NCBI GenBank assembly: GCA_012656075.1
Contig: JAAKBF010000047.1
Span: 744,001 to 808,000, forward strand
Source of the DNA: Phytophthora hibernalis
Lineage: Eukaryota > Oomycota > Peronosporomycetes > Peronosporales > Peronosporaceae
Reading direction: 5' to 3'
Length of the DNA: 64,000 nt
The first letter of the stretch is position 1; every line of letters begins with the position of its first letter. Both the position numbers and the translations under genes were made by a program. The notes beneath the pieces were generated by a model. It had not been told where the DNA came from. It saw only the letters and a list, made by a program, of their open reading frames with translations, and searched no databases. This document shows, one piece after another, positions 44,436-54,764 of the stretch.

Positions 44436-45007
44436 ACAAGGCCGTGCGCTAGCGCCGGATGAGCTCTGAAATTCACATGTCAAGTGAATGGTAAGTGCAT
44501 TGCTTTAAATTAAACGCATACCGGTATCTTCATTTTTCAAGGCTTTTCAGCGTTTTCTTGGCGTTTGCGGAGGCTAAAGCCTCGCAGAAATAGTGCTTAC
44601 AGCCTTGTCGAATCTGATGCCTTCACTCGCGCTAGTAAGCTCCTGGGTGTGTAGCTTCCTAGCTACTTCAAAGTAAATATTGGGCTAGCGCAGGTTAGAC
44701 GAATGGTGAAGTATACTTTGGTTTCATAGTGAAAGGTTGTCAGAGGAAGTATAATATTAGTTGAGTAGCTTCCTACTTTGCTTAGAAGGCGCCTACCGGT
44801 ACTTTGGCGGTCCACCTAACTCCGATCTTGCCACCGTTGGTGGTGGATGTTCTCCACAGAGTCCCAGTTGAAGACGTTTTGGCCAGATGCTAGAAGGTGG
44901 ACTGGCGTTCTTTAAAAGGAGCTGGTCATGTCTGCACGTGTGATTCCTCGAAGACGATCTAGCCGGCTTGGCGGTCGGCGTAGCGATGCAGCCACTGCTG
45001 GTGGAGT
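44436..45007. other. no gene seen
   Basis: Short frame at 44928 (MSARVIPRRRSSRLGGRRSD) runs into copy B and is not supported. Confidence 0.35.
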
Positions 45008-45456
45008 GCCGGCTCCTATTGTTATAATTGAATTTTCAAAGATGTTGCGTGAACGTTGAACTAGCAAGCCACAGGCAACACGCGGTTTTTTTACTAGTTC
45101 TCGCTATTTATTAGTGATTGGAGTGAGTTTGGCTCATGTCAGTGTCGGGATCTCTAAGGTTAGCAAGTTGAAGTTACTTTATGAGAGGAATCAGACCAAA
45201 AGCAGAAATTGACAAGAAATTTGTCAGTTCTTGAGGGTTGGAGATGACCTGTTGAGCTGTTGCTGTTGTCGATTTTTCTGAGTTTTGGCAAGTATGCTTT
45301 TGAGCGGAAAATCGGGTCACTGATATATTCTGAAATAAATTTCAGAGAATTTAGCGAGAACTAGTCGAAAAGCTGCGTGTTGCCTGTGGCGTGCTAGTTC
45401 AACATTCACGCAACATCTATGAAAGTTTCCTTCCAATTATAACAATAGAAGCCGGC
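45008..45456. mobile_element. MITE with about 100 bp inverted repeats, copy B
   Basis: Left end GCCGGCTCCTATTGTTATAA and right end (complement) GCCGGCTTCTATTGTTATAA continue as inverted repeats for about 100 bp through GAACTAGCAAGCCACAGGCA and CTAGTTCTCGCTA. The centre holds the sequence shared with copies A and C in reverse orientation. 449 bp, no reading frame. Confidence 0.75.
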
Positions 45457-46143
45457 CCCATCGACCGCACTATATCCCCTTTGCTATTTTGTAGCGGCTA
45501 GCTCGTACCCAGTACATGTACGTACAACCAGGATCTGAACATGCTCTAGACAACATGACTCGGACTCTGTGGAGCACACATCGCGACGTGGGTGGTTCTG
45601 TTGTTCGGCAGAAATAGACATTTTCCACGCAAACTAGGAAGCTACTTGCACTCAACTAGCAGCCCTCCGTGGATATGTATCAACCTGAGTATCTTGAAGA
45701 TACTATCTTCCACGATGAAACCAAAATTCAATGCACCGCTCCTCATGTTCGTCTCCCTACGCTGGACCACCACGATTTTAAAACTCATTCTTCTTTTTAT
45801 TTTTAGAACATTTGGCATGGAAGCAACTTCCAAAGGGCGGCCTCAAGCGGCGAGGCTTCTGCTTCCGCAAACGCGGTGAAAGCCTCAACCTGTAGAAACA
45901 TGATGCCGATACGTTTAATCAAAGCATCTCACCACCATTTGATTCGAATTTCAGAGCTCACCCGGGCGCTAGCGCACGGCCTCGTGCTTTGATTAGATGA
46001 TTATCCATTTTGCATTACTTGAAGTAATCCCCATTAATGGCCATTACGTACATGTATGTAAGGTTTATTCCGTTATCGGGAGTCCTGGTACCGGTAATCG
46101 CCCCCAGTTTGGAAATGAGATGCTCAGGTCCAATTTGGCCTCA
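45457..46143. other. no gene seen
   Basis: A 95-codon frame at 45592-45879 has no domain; its strand opposite shows the same lack. Confidence 0.4.
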
Positions 46144-46557
46144 TCAATCGTAAAAGAGGCTGTGTTTCCTCCTGTAATAGTACACCTCGTATCCATCAGC
46201 AAGGTCCCAGTCAACGTAGCGACCTCCTGCCTCGCGGTTCCGCAGCATTCGTTTGACCTCTTTCGGAGTCATCCGAGAGTGATACCAAGCACGGTACGTC
46301 CTTTTCGCGGCGTATCGATCAAGGACGTAGTCGAACAACCCCTTCTCCTCTCCGTCGTCTTCAGTGCCTTTAACGTCCATCTTATTGTCAGCCCTCAGGT
46401 GTCTCTTGCTCTCAACGCCAGCAGGGAGTGCTCGGACCGATGATGCAGTGCTCACGGAACTCACTTCGCCGATCTTCTTTTGGCCAGCGGCCGACACGTT
46501 GTTGCTGTCTACAAGGAGGGCAACCGCTGCTACCAGAACGAGGTAGTAGAACCGCAT
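46144..46557 (-). CDS. RxLR effector, intact
   Basis: 137 residues, start at 46555-46557. Signal peptide about residues 1-23 (MRFYYLVLVAAVALLVDSNN and following VSA). RHLR lies at 52-55, and the acidic EDDGEE at 66-71 replaces a perfect dEER. The C-terminal part has a Trp helix (YRAWYHSRMTPKEVKRMLRN) and a Tyr-rich end (YVDWDLADGYEVYYYRRK), which fits a single WY unit. It is divergently placed to the SIR2 gene with about 590 bp between. No initiator with good match was found, only CAATTCACTC about 60 bp upstream. Expected to be secreted and host-translocated; target unknown. Confidence 0.9.
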   Translation of the reverse strand: MRFYYLVLVAAVALLVDSNNVSAAGQKKIGEVSSVSTASSVRALPAGVESKRHLRADNKMDVKGTEDDGEEKGLFDYVLDRYAAKRTYRAWYHSRMTPKEVKRMLRNREAGGRYVDWDLADGYEVYYYRRKHSLFYD

Positions 46558-47151
46558 AGTCGCTTGAGATCGGTGCTTTTTAAGACTGGATTGCTTGAGC
46601 TCGGCAGAGTGAATTGCGTTCTGGGGAACCCTGCAGTCTCACAGAGGAATTGTTTACTTCCATCCACGATTCCTTTTACTGTTCGCATTGAGCGAGTGAT
46701 TGTAGCCTTGCAAATGCCGCCAAGGCAAAGCCCCTCAGGAAGCGTATGTTTTTCCTTCCTTGAGGAGACCGACCTTTTATCAAGTCAGCTTCACGTCTGG
46801 CTCAAAAACTGGTCCGAAACCGGGCTCCTCTAAAACTGGTCCGGAACCGTTCGCGGTACGTGTAGTCACAGTATTGTGGGTTCTACGCAAAACTGCATTG
46901 GGCGATTGGTTGAATCTCCGGCGGTGAAACCGCCATGCAATGGCCAGTGCCCCAAATCTGACTGCCGAATTCACACTAAGTCTGATTCGTACTTACTGTG
47001 ACACATGTGCCGAATTCGCAAATGACTTGTAATTAGTAAGTGGCGGTTAAGTGGGGGAGAGAAGGGAAAGTGTCCGAGTCTCGGACTCCATTGACAATGG
47101 ACTAAATTTTGTGTCTATCAATTCCATCCAGCACCTCAAAGTGCACGACAA
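46558..47151. other. intergenic region between divergent genes
   Basis: No gene. A near-duplicate AAAACTGGTCCGAAACCGGG / AAAACTGGTCCGGAACCG at 46805-46850 is the only local repeat. Confidence 0.5.
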
Positions 47152-48585
47152 ATGGCCTCGAAGCGCAGCTCTCAGAGGCTCTGGCGCGTGGCGGCAGGTG
47201 ACACCACCTTAGTCCTCACCTACTTCAGCATCTTCTCTTTGTAACGCACTAACTTGCACACTTTACCGTTTTGTACCCATAGAGAAATTGGCCGCCGCCG
47301 ACTTCCTCCTCGTCGCCACTGGCGCAGGCTTCTCAGCCGACTCGGCGCTGCCCGTGTACGCCGACATCGCCAAAGTGGCGGCCTACGAGCAGATGGACGT
47401 GGACTACCAGGACCTGTGCGACCCGTACATGCTGGAGCAGGACGAGGAGGTCTTTTACGGCTTCTGGGGCAGTTGCACCAATTCCTACAGAGACACGAAG
47501 CACCATACAGGATATGAGATCCTGCAGCGGTGGAGAGATGCCATTAAGAAAAAGGCTACGGCCACTACAGGTAGCAGTCAAGAGGAGAAGCAATCGGCCT
47601 TTAGAGCAGCTTTCGAGCGGCTGAAACAGTGTGACGCTCTTCCCAGAGGAGTGGCCACGGATTCTGTGACGAACGACCCGTTCTTCATCTACACGTCCAA
47701 TGTAAGATGTGGTTTAGAGTGGAAGGAGGTTAGCTGATGGTGGTTCTTGGTAGGTGGATGCGCACTTCAGGCGAGATTTCGACGCCAAGGAGATCTACGA
47801 GCTGCACGGCAGTGTGGAGACGTGGCAGTGTGCAGGAGACGTCGAGACTGGCGCGAGAGAGCCGTGTCACAAGACGTGGAAGCTGCCGACGGACTTCCGA
47901 TTTGACTTGGATGAGACCACGATGAGAGCACCGGGAGCAGATGCGACCACGTGCCCCGAGTGTGGAGGCAAAGGACGCCCCAATGTACTCATGTTCCACG
48001 ATAGACAGTGGATTGGAAACGTATCGGAGGAGGTATGTTCTGTTTGGTGGGGAAGTATGTACCAAGTTGATGTTTAGCTGTGTTCTTGCTGTATTATGGT
48101 GTAGAATGACTACGTCGCGTGGGAGGCAGTGGTGGAGTTGGTAAGTTACTGAGGTCACTGTCGCTGTCTACGTGTCTGCTCGTACTAATTGAAGGTTACT
48201 GCTTTTTACTGCGTTCTTTCATTGCTGTAGATGCTGCAAGAGCACCCGACGCTCAATCTCATTGTGCTTGAAATCGGCTGTGGAACTCGGGTTAGTGCCG
48301 TATTCGCCGTAGGCACACATGCCGTGTTGGAAAGTGTCCTCATCCTAGTTTTGATGATTGCACTAGGTACCGTCTGTCCGGAAGGAAACAGAGCTGGTTG
48401 TAGCGGATGTAATTGAGGCCTGCGGTCGTCCGCAGGCGACTCTCATCCGAATCAATCCAGACGTCCCAACTTGCAACAACCCAGTCATTCTAGCGAACGA
48501 CCGCTTCCTTTCCATCCCTTCAAAAGGCTTGGAAGCTTTAGAAGGCATTGATCAGGAGCTCCGCAACCTTCGACCGAAAACATAG
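47152..48585 (+). CDS. SIR2 family NAD-dependent deacylase, six exons
   Basis: Exons inferred at 47152-47197, 47283-47701, 47754-48032, 48105-48140, 48231-48290 and 48367-48585; the sum is 1059 nt, giving 352 residues with no frame break. All introns are GT-AG, 52-90 bp. Domain signs: TGAGFSADSALP (NAD site, GAG at residues 29-31), YTSNVDAHF (residues 152-160), catalytic His in ELHGSV (His173), a four-Cys zinc site (Cys181, 193, 222, 225), RPNVLMFHDRQWI, IGCGTRVPSV and TLIRINPD. Family members remove acetyl or other acyl groups from lysine using NAD. The wording of several motifs (GAGFSADSALP, SNVDAHF) differs from canonical sirtuins (GAGxSxxxGIPDFR, TQNIDxL), so it belongs to a divergent branch. 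The first exon of 15 codons has no targeting signal. Confidence 0.88.
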
Positions 48586-48632
48586 ATGGCAAGAACCCCA
48601 CAAATGCGAGGCGGTCAAAATGGCTTGAAATT

Positions 48633-49232
48633 CTATATGGCGATGGGATTGTGGACGTCAATGTTGTACTCGAACCCCTCGAAGTTTGCCTGGTCTTCTG
48701 GCGCGATTCGATCTGATCGTGAGTTTACATTGAGTACGTCATCGAAGTCCTGAGCCGCTGTATCGCAGTTGGTCTTCTTTTCGTCCACGACAGGAATGAA
48801 AGGCGGCGGGGCAGTCTGTGCCACGTATCCATCCCAGTCAAAGGTTCGTAGTCATTCGTGTTGCTTGATTTCTAAAATACCGTCAGTACCCGCACCAAGC
48901 CGCTCGGACTCTATCGGATGCAACAAACCTCGTAGGAAGGAGCGACAACTCTGCGATAGCTTGGCATTGGACCCAGACGTGCTATCCAAAAGTTCTATCG
49001 GGTAGTATATGTCGTAATTGCTCTCTGAAAACTCCTTGATGACGTCAGGGCATTTTTCAAGATGTAAACGTACACTGACATTCCATGGCCTCCTCCCAAG
49101 CAGCAGCTCATAGGCCATCACTCACACAGCACCTTGCTTTTACCTCAACGAGATTATTACGAGCATCCAAAATACAGGACGACGGTCTCTGAGCTAATTT
49201 AATTTTCACGATGGTTTTAACTGCCATATTTT
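48633..49232 (-). pseudogene. protein kinase relic (AGC-like), truncated
   Basis: Minus-strand frames show MAVKTIVKIKL (N-lobe scrap with VAIK-like Lys), ILDARNNLVEV (catalytic-loop region), then AYELLLGRRPW (helix F-G region), LLHPIESERLGAGTDG and EIKQHE, TGA (48861 region, in place of Trp), LRTFDWDGYVAQTAPPPFIP and a C-tail NFEGFEYNIDV. The DFG, activation loop and APE parts are missing. The tail (ERLG, FDW, PPFIP, FEGFEYN) is that of AGC kinases. It is squeezed between the SIR2 stop and the end of the next gene, so most of the kinase has been deleted. Confidence 0.7.
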
Positions 49233-49243
49233 GTTTGGCGTAA

Positions 49244-50747
49244 CTACACGCACTTCGTGCTTTCAGCCATTTCGACACGGGTTTCAGAAGCCCTATTTAT
49301 CTTCCATTGCGAAGCAAGATCTTCTTCCTCGCTCTGGCACAAACAAGCACACACAAAATATTAGTGTTAAAGCACTCCTAAAAGTCTGAGAACGTACCGA
49401 TGAGAGGGAGACTTCCGTTTGAAGTATCGAGTTAAACATCTCCTCCGTGAGGTTTTCGTACGCGACACTGTCTCCAGCAATCACGAGCCCCGAGAGCTCA
49501 GCTACTGCAATGCGAAGCCGACCAGGATGCGCTGTATTTGCATCAGCATCCGCAGTGTCGAAAGTACTGAACAAATCGACCCCATTCTCTTGCTGTGGCC
49601 GACGTGGGAAAATGAATACGACCGTGCCTACGACCAAGACGTTGTGCGGGATGCCTCGGACTTGAAGAAGATCCAATAGAGCCCACGCAGTTTCAACGAC
49701 ATGCAGGGCATTGCCACCTGCGTCCTCAGGCTCGATGGCGTAGCAAGTAGTCCTCCAGTGCGGAAGGCTTTTCACGACAGCCCCATTAACACGGAACATT
49801 TCTTCTCGTAGTTGAGCCTCAACGGGGAAGTTCGTAGCTTCCTCTACTTGAGGAAAAAGTAGCCTTGCTGGTGAAAGTGGTTCACGGACGACCAGGCTCC
49901 AACACTATTGAATCCTGTTCCACACCAAAAAGCAGTCTAGTGATCTCAGATGCCTTCTCGATTCAGTTTTTACAAATACCAACGCACCCAGAGCGAAGTC
50001 GTCACGCTTTACGGCTTGGGTGATGCAAAGAGCGTATGTCAGATATGTCTTCGTCATTTTCTGCGGCTGGACGAAGTTCAAGTCGAGCACGACCAAAATG
50101 TGGCCTCGCACCTGCATCGCAACAGCCAGAACTATGGGTTGTCTAAAGTAACATTTGAGAATGCTGTCCCCACGAGGATCGATCTCGTACCAATGGGGCC
50201 ACATTGACGAGAACAAAGTGTTCCGTGCCAATGTCGCTTTCCTCAGTCTCTTCAACGACTTGAACTGCCGGAAGGTGCTGCTCATCAGCAGCGACGAAGC
50301 GCAAGCCGCTCAAAACTCATTCTTCCTGGACAGCCATCGTAAGTGAGACATAATCTTCGACCACGTCACTTAGCAGCAGTCGTACTTGGCTTTCGTGAAG
50401 TTGAACGCTGGTATTTTGGTCTTCGTTGGTTCTGCGATAGCTGGTGGTACCAGCTGCTTGTCCACTGGGCGTTTGCTCTGCAGAAATGACACGAGTTCCA
50501 AGAGCATGTCAAACTGCGAACATTTCGTTTCTACTCCTTGTTTGCCTCACCTTGAGATGACTAGGATTGAACTGGATGACAAGTCCCAACTCGCCAGGGA
50601 TCCGACGACGCATTGTATCGTCCACATTCGTTCGCATAACGCCTGATAAATCACGAAAGCTTCAGCCTAGAACACATCCCTCTCAAGTCACGCACCCTCC
50701 GACGCCGCATGATCCCATCGACGCATCAGCAACGTGTCCAAGTTCAT
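49244..50747 (-). CDS. GDP-hexose phosphorylase-like (GDPGP1/VTC2 family), seven exons
   Basis: Exons from the start: 50747-50696, 50642-50551, 50477-50386, 50325-50191, 50111-49988, 49914-49398, 49333-49244; all introns are GT-AG, 53-79 bp. Sum 1102 nt; two single-base gaps in A runs (plus strand 50312-50315 and 49854-49858) would make 1104 nt, 367 residues. Signs of family: RRRIPGELGLVIQFNP, KIPAFNFTKAK, FVLVNVAPLVRGHILVVL, then RDDFALGFNSVGAWSSVNHF with the HIT-like His-x-His-Gln (about residues 178-181), GNALHVVETAWALLDLL and ELSGLVIAGDSVAYENL. The family cleaves GDP-D-glucose or GDP-L-galactose with phosphate. Introns were chosen because each join continues a family motif. Both breaks lie in mononucleotide runs, so base-calling error is likelier than true loss. 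Confidence 0.82.
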
Positions 50748-50996
50748 GACTCCTCCCAAAATTACCAAATCGCGAATTGATGCGCGGCCCCCATGGACGG
50801 TCCATATCCATTCAACGAGGAGCTCACATGGACGTCAAAGAAACACTCGTTGCCGTGTCCAGGATTGGCAGGGTGTTATTTGTCGATACCCAACTGATTT
50901 TCTGATTGGCCCCTCTCTCCTCTCTGCTGTATTCCCTTCAATGTGTTGCCCGTTTTCAATACCCATTGATGTTTTGGACATGAAAAATGGCGTTCT

Positions 50997-51179
50997 CTAG
51001 AATGTGACCGCCATGGGACGTCGCGGGTCTTTGCCGTTGAGTTCCTTCGCTGTGTTCTTGCAGGCATGTAAGTTGCGCGAGTCGATGCAGACCTTGGTCC
51101 TGTTCTGCACGAAACCCTACGCCATCATGTTGCCGCCGCCAGTGATCACCACAATTTTGTTCTTCACGTCGAAGAGCAT
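50997..51179 (-). pseudogene. short-chain dehydrogenase N-terminal relic
   Basis: Starting at 51179 the frame reads MLFDVKNKIVVITGGG, where the Rossmann TGGGxGIG would continue, but the GIG part is lost (NMMA) and TAG follows at 51117-51119. The next stretch GFVQNRTKVCIDSRN and LHACKNTAKELNGKDP is the second strand region of an SDR. The frame ends at 50997. No Tyr-x3-Lys site remains. The fragment is only about 60 codons. Confidence 0.6.
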
Positions 51180-51594
51180 ATTGAGGTCATGGCGCTCGTC
51201 ATAAGTTGGAAAACGTGGTAATGTACGTGTATGATGGAGCAACTTCTTAATTGATGCACTCATTTGTCTTTAGTGTTTGCTCCAGTATCCAGCCGACGAG
51301 TATTTATTCTCCGTTTCGTCGTCAAATACGTGGACGTAGTTTTCTGAGCTTCTCTTTAGCGAACATAGGGATCAGTAGAGGAAAGCATTTCCACCAGTGT
51401 TCGACTCCGATTCCAATGTCACTCTAGAAGTGCTTTCGTGTGTTGGAAGGCAAAAACCGAAGTGAGTGATTCATTTACCGGACTTCTAGTCCAGAATAGT
51501 TGTTGCCCTGTCTCTCCCTCTTCTAGTTCACTTTGGTTTGCTACTGATCTCCTAGATCACAAGTTATGGGCTCGAGAAAACAGTTCTCTGAAAT
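51180..51594. other. no gene seen
   Basis: Possibly upstream part of the dehydrogenase relic; no motif recognised. Confidence 0.35.
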
Positions 51595-52260
51595 TTATTT
51601 CAAAGTATATCAGTGACCCGATTTTCCATGCTTGCCAACAATCACAAAAATCAACAACACGCACCAGCATCTCCAGATCTAAAAGGCACTCGTTACGTAG
51701 ACCAACTATAAGGACATAAAACCAACTATACTGCAACTTAAGCACCTCTTACAGCAACAGTACCCCTGGCCCTAAACCTCCTCCTCCGGGGAGGCGTGGC
51801 AAATGTCGAGGTTTAGCACAACGCGCGAAGACTTCGCTTCGCACGTCGATGCTAAACCTCTCTGGCAGCCCGTTCATTCGACCGTCGTCTTGCAGCGCTG
51901 CACGCTGCGCTTGATCTCGCCGGCCGAAGCCGGCGACTTTGGTTGCTTTTCAGGTACTAGGGTTATTCGGCTGGCTTTAACGAGATAGTTGGTTTACGTA
52001 AGTACTTTCAATCTAATAAACCCTCAAGAACTGACAAAATTACATGTCAATTTTTGGTTTGGGCTGATTCCTCTCATAATGCAACTTCAACTTGCTGACT
52101 TGAGAGATCCCGACATTGACATGAGCCAAACCCACTTTTTAACGAGAACTACTGAATCACTTATATATAGCGAGAACTAGTCAAAAGCTGCGTATTACCT
52201 GTGGCGTGCTAGTTCAACACACGCAATATCTATGAAAGTTTCCTTCCAACTATAACAAAG
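51595..52260. mobile_element. MITE family copy C, split by another element
   Basis: The sequence shared with copies A and B runs to about 51680 (CATCTCCAGATCT), stops, and resumes at 52010 (AATCTAATAAACCCTCAAG). It ends with CTTCCAACTATAACAA, the end sequence of copy B. The insert is described separately. Confidence 0.65.
51681..52010. mobile_element. nested MITE with TTACGTA-ACCAACTA ends
   Basis: Inserted in copy C. Ends TTACGTAGACCAACTAT (51693) and complement CTTACGTAAACCAACTAT (right end 52002) are inverted; ATCT borders both sides of the insert and may be the target duplication. The right 90 bp (CTCGCCGGCCGAAGCCGGCG and on) recur in reverse at 52262-52352. Confidence 0.55.
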
Positions 52261-52261
52261 A

Positions 52262-52352
52262 AACCAAATATCTGGTTAAAGCCAGCCGAATAACCCTAGT
52301 ACCTGAAAAGCAACCAAAGTCGCCGGCTTCGGCTGGCGAGATCAAGCGCGCG
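52262..52352 (-). repeat. reverse copy of the nested MITE end
   Basis: About 90 bp match 51911-51998 in reverse orientation, with few differences (CCAGCCGAAGCCGGCGACTT). Together with the insert it forms a long inverted repeat around copy C. Confidence 0.7.
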
Positions 52353-52644
52353 TGTACATAGAGCTTTGTAATATGTAAGACGCGACTTGATGTCATTCGA
52401 CTGTCTTGGAGCGCTTTGCTGTTGGTAGTGCTGTACGTCCAGGAAAATTGTTTGACGTGCTTTACTGGATTAACCCGGGTTATATCCGGATCTAGTTTTG
52501 GATTTATCCGTCCATCCATGCGGCTATGTAATATATATATATATAAATGAGTGGGCTATATATGTAGTTATTGAAACCACAAAGACCACTAAGAGTAATT
52601 AATAATTTTATTGTGTAATTTTCCGAACATCACTTCAACAGCAT

Positions 52645-52665
52645 TCATTCCTCATTCCGCATTCA
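52645..52665 (+). promoter_or_regulatory. double oomycete initiator before the BED-hAT gene
   Basis: TCATTCCTCATTCCGCATTC holds two overlapping TCATTYY motifs, the second followed by G-CATT as in the oomycete core promoter. It is about 200 bp before the first transposase ATG; a short coded leader or an intron could lie between. Confidence 0.4.
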
Positions 52666-52862
52666 GTACGTGCGCGCATCAAGCTCTCGTACAGCACGCC
52701 GCAGCACGTGCCAGCAGAGAAGACGAAGCCTGCCCATCCCAAGGGGTACACGTCGAGCAGTTTCCAGCGCCAGAAGAGAAGAGCAAGCCTGCTCTGGACC
52801 ACATCGCAAAGGGTATGATATACTGTAAGAGGGCGGCGTGATGTTAACACAGTGCAGCAACG

Positions 52863-53484
52863 ATGGTAGGAGGAGGGCGACCGAAGTTTGGAGTGTGGAA
52901 GAATTTTGAGGAGGTTGCAGGAACGAAGAACGTGACGTGCAAGAAGTGCTATGAATTGATCTCCAACGCAAAGGTGGAGAAGCTGGATCGGCATATCCTG
53001 AGAAACTGTGATCGCTGGACGGAGGATGAAGACTGTGTTCATTAGAGCTGTTGCGTGGGAGCGCCAAATCAAAGTCAGCATCGATTCGTCTGCGTCTCGT
53101 AGGGACGATGGAGATTGCAGCAGCCATATCAGCCATAGTTTCTCCAATGAACTGACCCAAGAGGAGGTTAACGAGTCCATCGCCAAGTTCTTTTACGACT
53201 CTGGGTGTTCAATTCGCCTTGTGGAACAACCAAGCTTTGTGGAGCTGATGGACAAGGCATTTCCTGGGCGCACTGTGCCGTCCCGCAACCTCACCTCTGG
53301 GCGTCTGCTAAATGCTCTGGGCGTCTGCTAAATGCTCTGGGCGTCTGCTAAATGAGGCTAATGACAGGGAAACGAATAAATTGGTCGACGTGCTGAAAGA
53401 CCTACCATTTGTCACATTGGCAGTCGATGGCTGCACGTCCGTCAACCACGAGAAGAAAATAAACTTTATTCTGGTGGGTCTGAC
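52863..53484 (+). pseudogene. BED-type hAT transposase, N-terminal part, cut by a Gypsy element
   Basis: Starts MVGGGRPKFGVWKNFEEVAG, then a BED-like finger (CKKC...LDRHILRNC, residues 22-48). A stop at 53043 and a frame change lead to AKFFYDSGCSIRLVEQPSFV and GRTVPSRNLTSGRLL, the hAT N-terminal blocks. After a tandem duplication the frame resumes as DLPFVTLAVDGCTSVNHEKK (first catalytic Asp, DGCTS for DGWTS) and breaks off at 53484, where the Gypsy begins. The C-terminal half was not found downstream within the window. Confidence 0.7.
53299..53354 (+). repeat. 20 bp tandem duplication in the hAT relic
   Basis: GGGCGTCTGCTAAATGCTCT occurs twice and then partially a third time. The extra copies shift the hAT frame right after the SGRLLN block. 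Confidence 0.9.
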
Positions 53485-53690
53485 GTGAAGCGGTCTGACT
53501 CTCGCAGAGCTTCACCAATCGGAGGCGGCATGAGGACCCAAAGATCACGATTGATGGATCGCGACCCGAGAGCTGCAGCTGTGTCTGGTTACATCAGACC
53601 TGACCGGTGTACCAACAATGGGGTATACACCGACCTGATTCGTCTGGCGCAATCATTCCACTACGCGATCAGGTGCAATAATTGGGACAC

Positions 53691-53762
53691 GCGATCTGCC
53701 AACTCGCGATCTGCCAACTCACGATCTGCCAACCTGCGATCTGCCAACCTGCGATCTGCGGG
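53691..53762 (+). repeat. 15 bp tandem repeat in the Gypsy 5' region
   Basis: GCGATCTGCCAACTC repeats five times with small changes. Fifteen bp is in frame, so a frame over it reads SANSR/SANLR, but there is no sign that it is translated. Confidence 0.85.
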
Positions 53763-54764
53763 GGTTGATCTGGAGCAATCATTTCGGTACGGGCGATCAC
53801 ATGGATATTGGGTACAATGGATCTATCAATTCGTTACGGTACCGCGATCTTGGTACATAATATCAGGTTCAAGGTACGATGCGCAAACAGGAAGCACGCA
53901 AGTGGGATAGGAAGAGAGCGAGATGGGGAGATAACTTTAGGGCCTTTACTTTGGTATAATAGATTCCGATTTGCCTTGCAAGACGCAAGTGTTTTCTAGA
54001 CTACCGGGAAGGAGGTATATTGGCCTACCCGAAGAAGAACTCGCCACGTCGACCAAGAACACGACGTACACCTGGATAGCATGGCCAGGGTACGCTCGCA
54101 CATCAATCTCACTACAAGATCCCGCCAAGAGGAGGCGGCAAGCAACGGAAAGAGCTACAACAGCACAAGAAAAGGATACACCCCCACGCGATCGGCTTGA
54201 ACCAAGACTCGATCGCAGCACACCGACGACCGCGTGAAGAATACCCGCGTGGCCGTCACCCACCCAGACCCCGGAAGGAGCAACCAAGATCCAACCTCCG
54301 CCTTGGTCACCACTGAACATCTTCGCGAATACCGGAAGAGCGTAACCCGCCCAGCCGTCGAGTACACAAGGTGACTACAAGGTTTCGATCGCGCCAGATC
54401 AACGGAGTACCCCCTCCGACAGTCGGCAGTCCGGGCGTACCGTATGCAAGCTTCGACCGCGTCAGCAATTTTCGTGAAGCAGCTTCGCCTCAATGGTGCA
54501 CTTGGCCGGATCTTCTGGTAATTCACAGGGATTTCACAGTGAGTCCACCGAAGAAGATGTCAAGATCAAGACGGAACCAGGGAATGAGTCGTCGACGGAA
54601 GATGGATCACCTCCGACGGCGGTGAAGACGCCAGGATCAACCGATCGCCAGAGTGCTGGGAGGAGCTCTGACGATGCGAAGGAGGAAGGTTCAGCGATGG
54701 ACCTAGAAGAAAGCCTCAACCCCTCCCAGGTCCCTTCGGGGACCCCCGCGGAGCACGATGCGAA

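Noticed and set aside
49905..50285. Plus- and minus-strand frames at 49950-50346 as separate genes
   Set aside because: The minus strand gives exons with family motifs that join over canonical introns. The plus frames have no motif and are shadows.
50478..50550. A 37 bp intron 50514-50550 in the GDP-hexose phosphorylase-like gene
   Set aside because: The 73 bp intron 50478-50550 uses the same donor, has a branch-like TTGAC and joins FNPSHLK to SKRPVDKQL, which fits the family better. A 37 bp intron is too short to be likely.
53485..53910. 141-codon frame with SANSR repeats as a gene
   Set aside because: It lies in the presumed LTR or leader of the Gypsy element and its length comes from a 15 bp tandem repeat. 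No homology expected.
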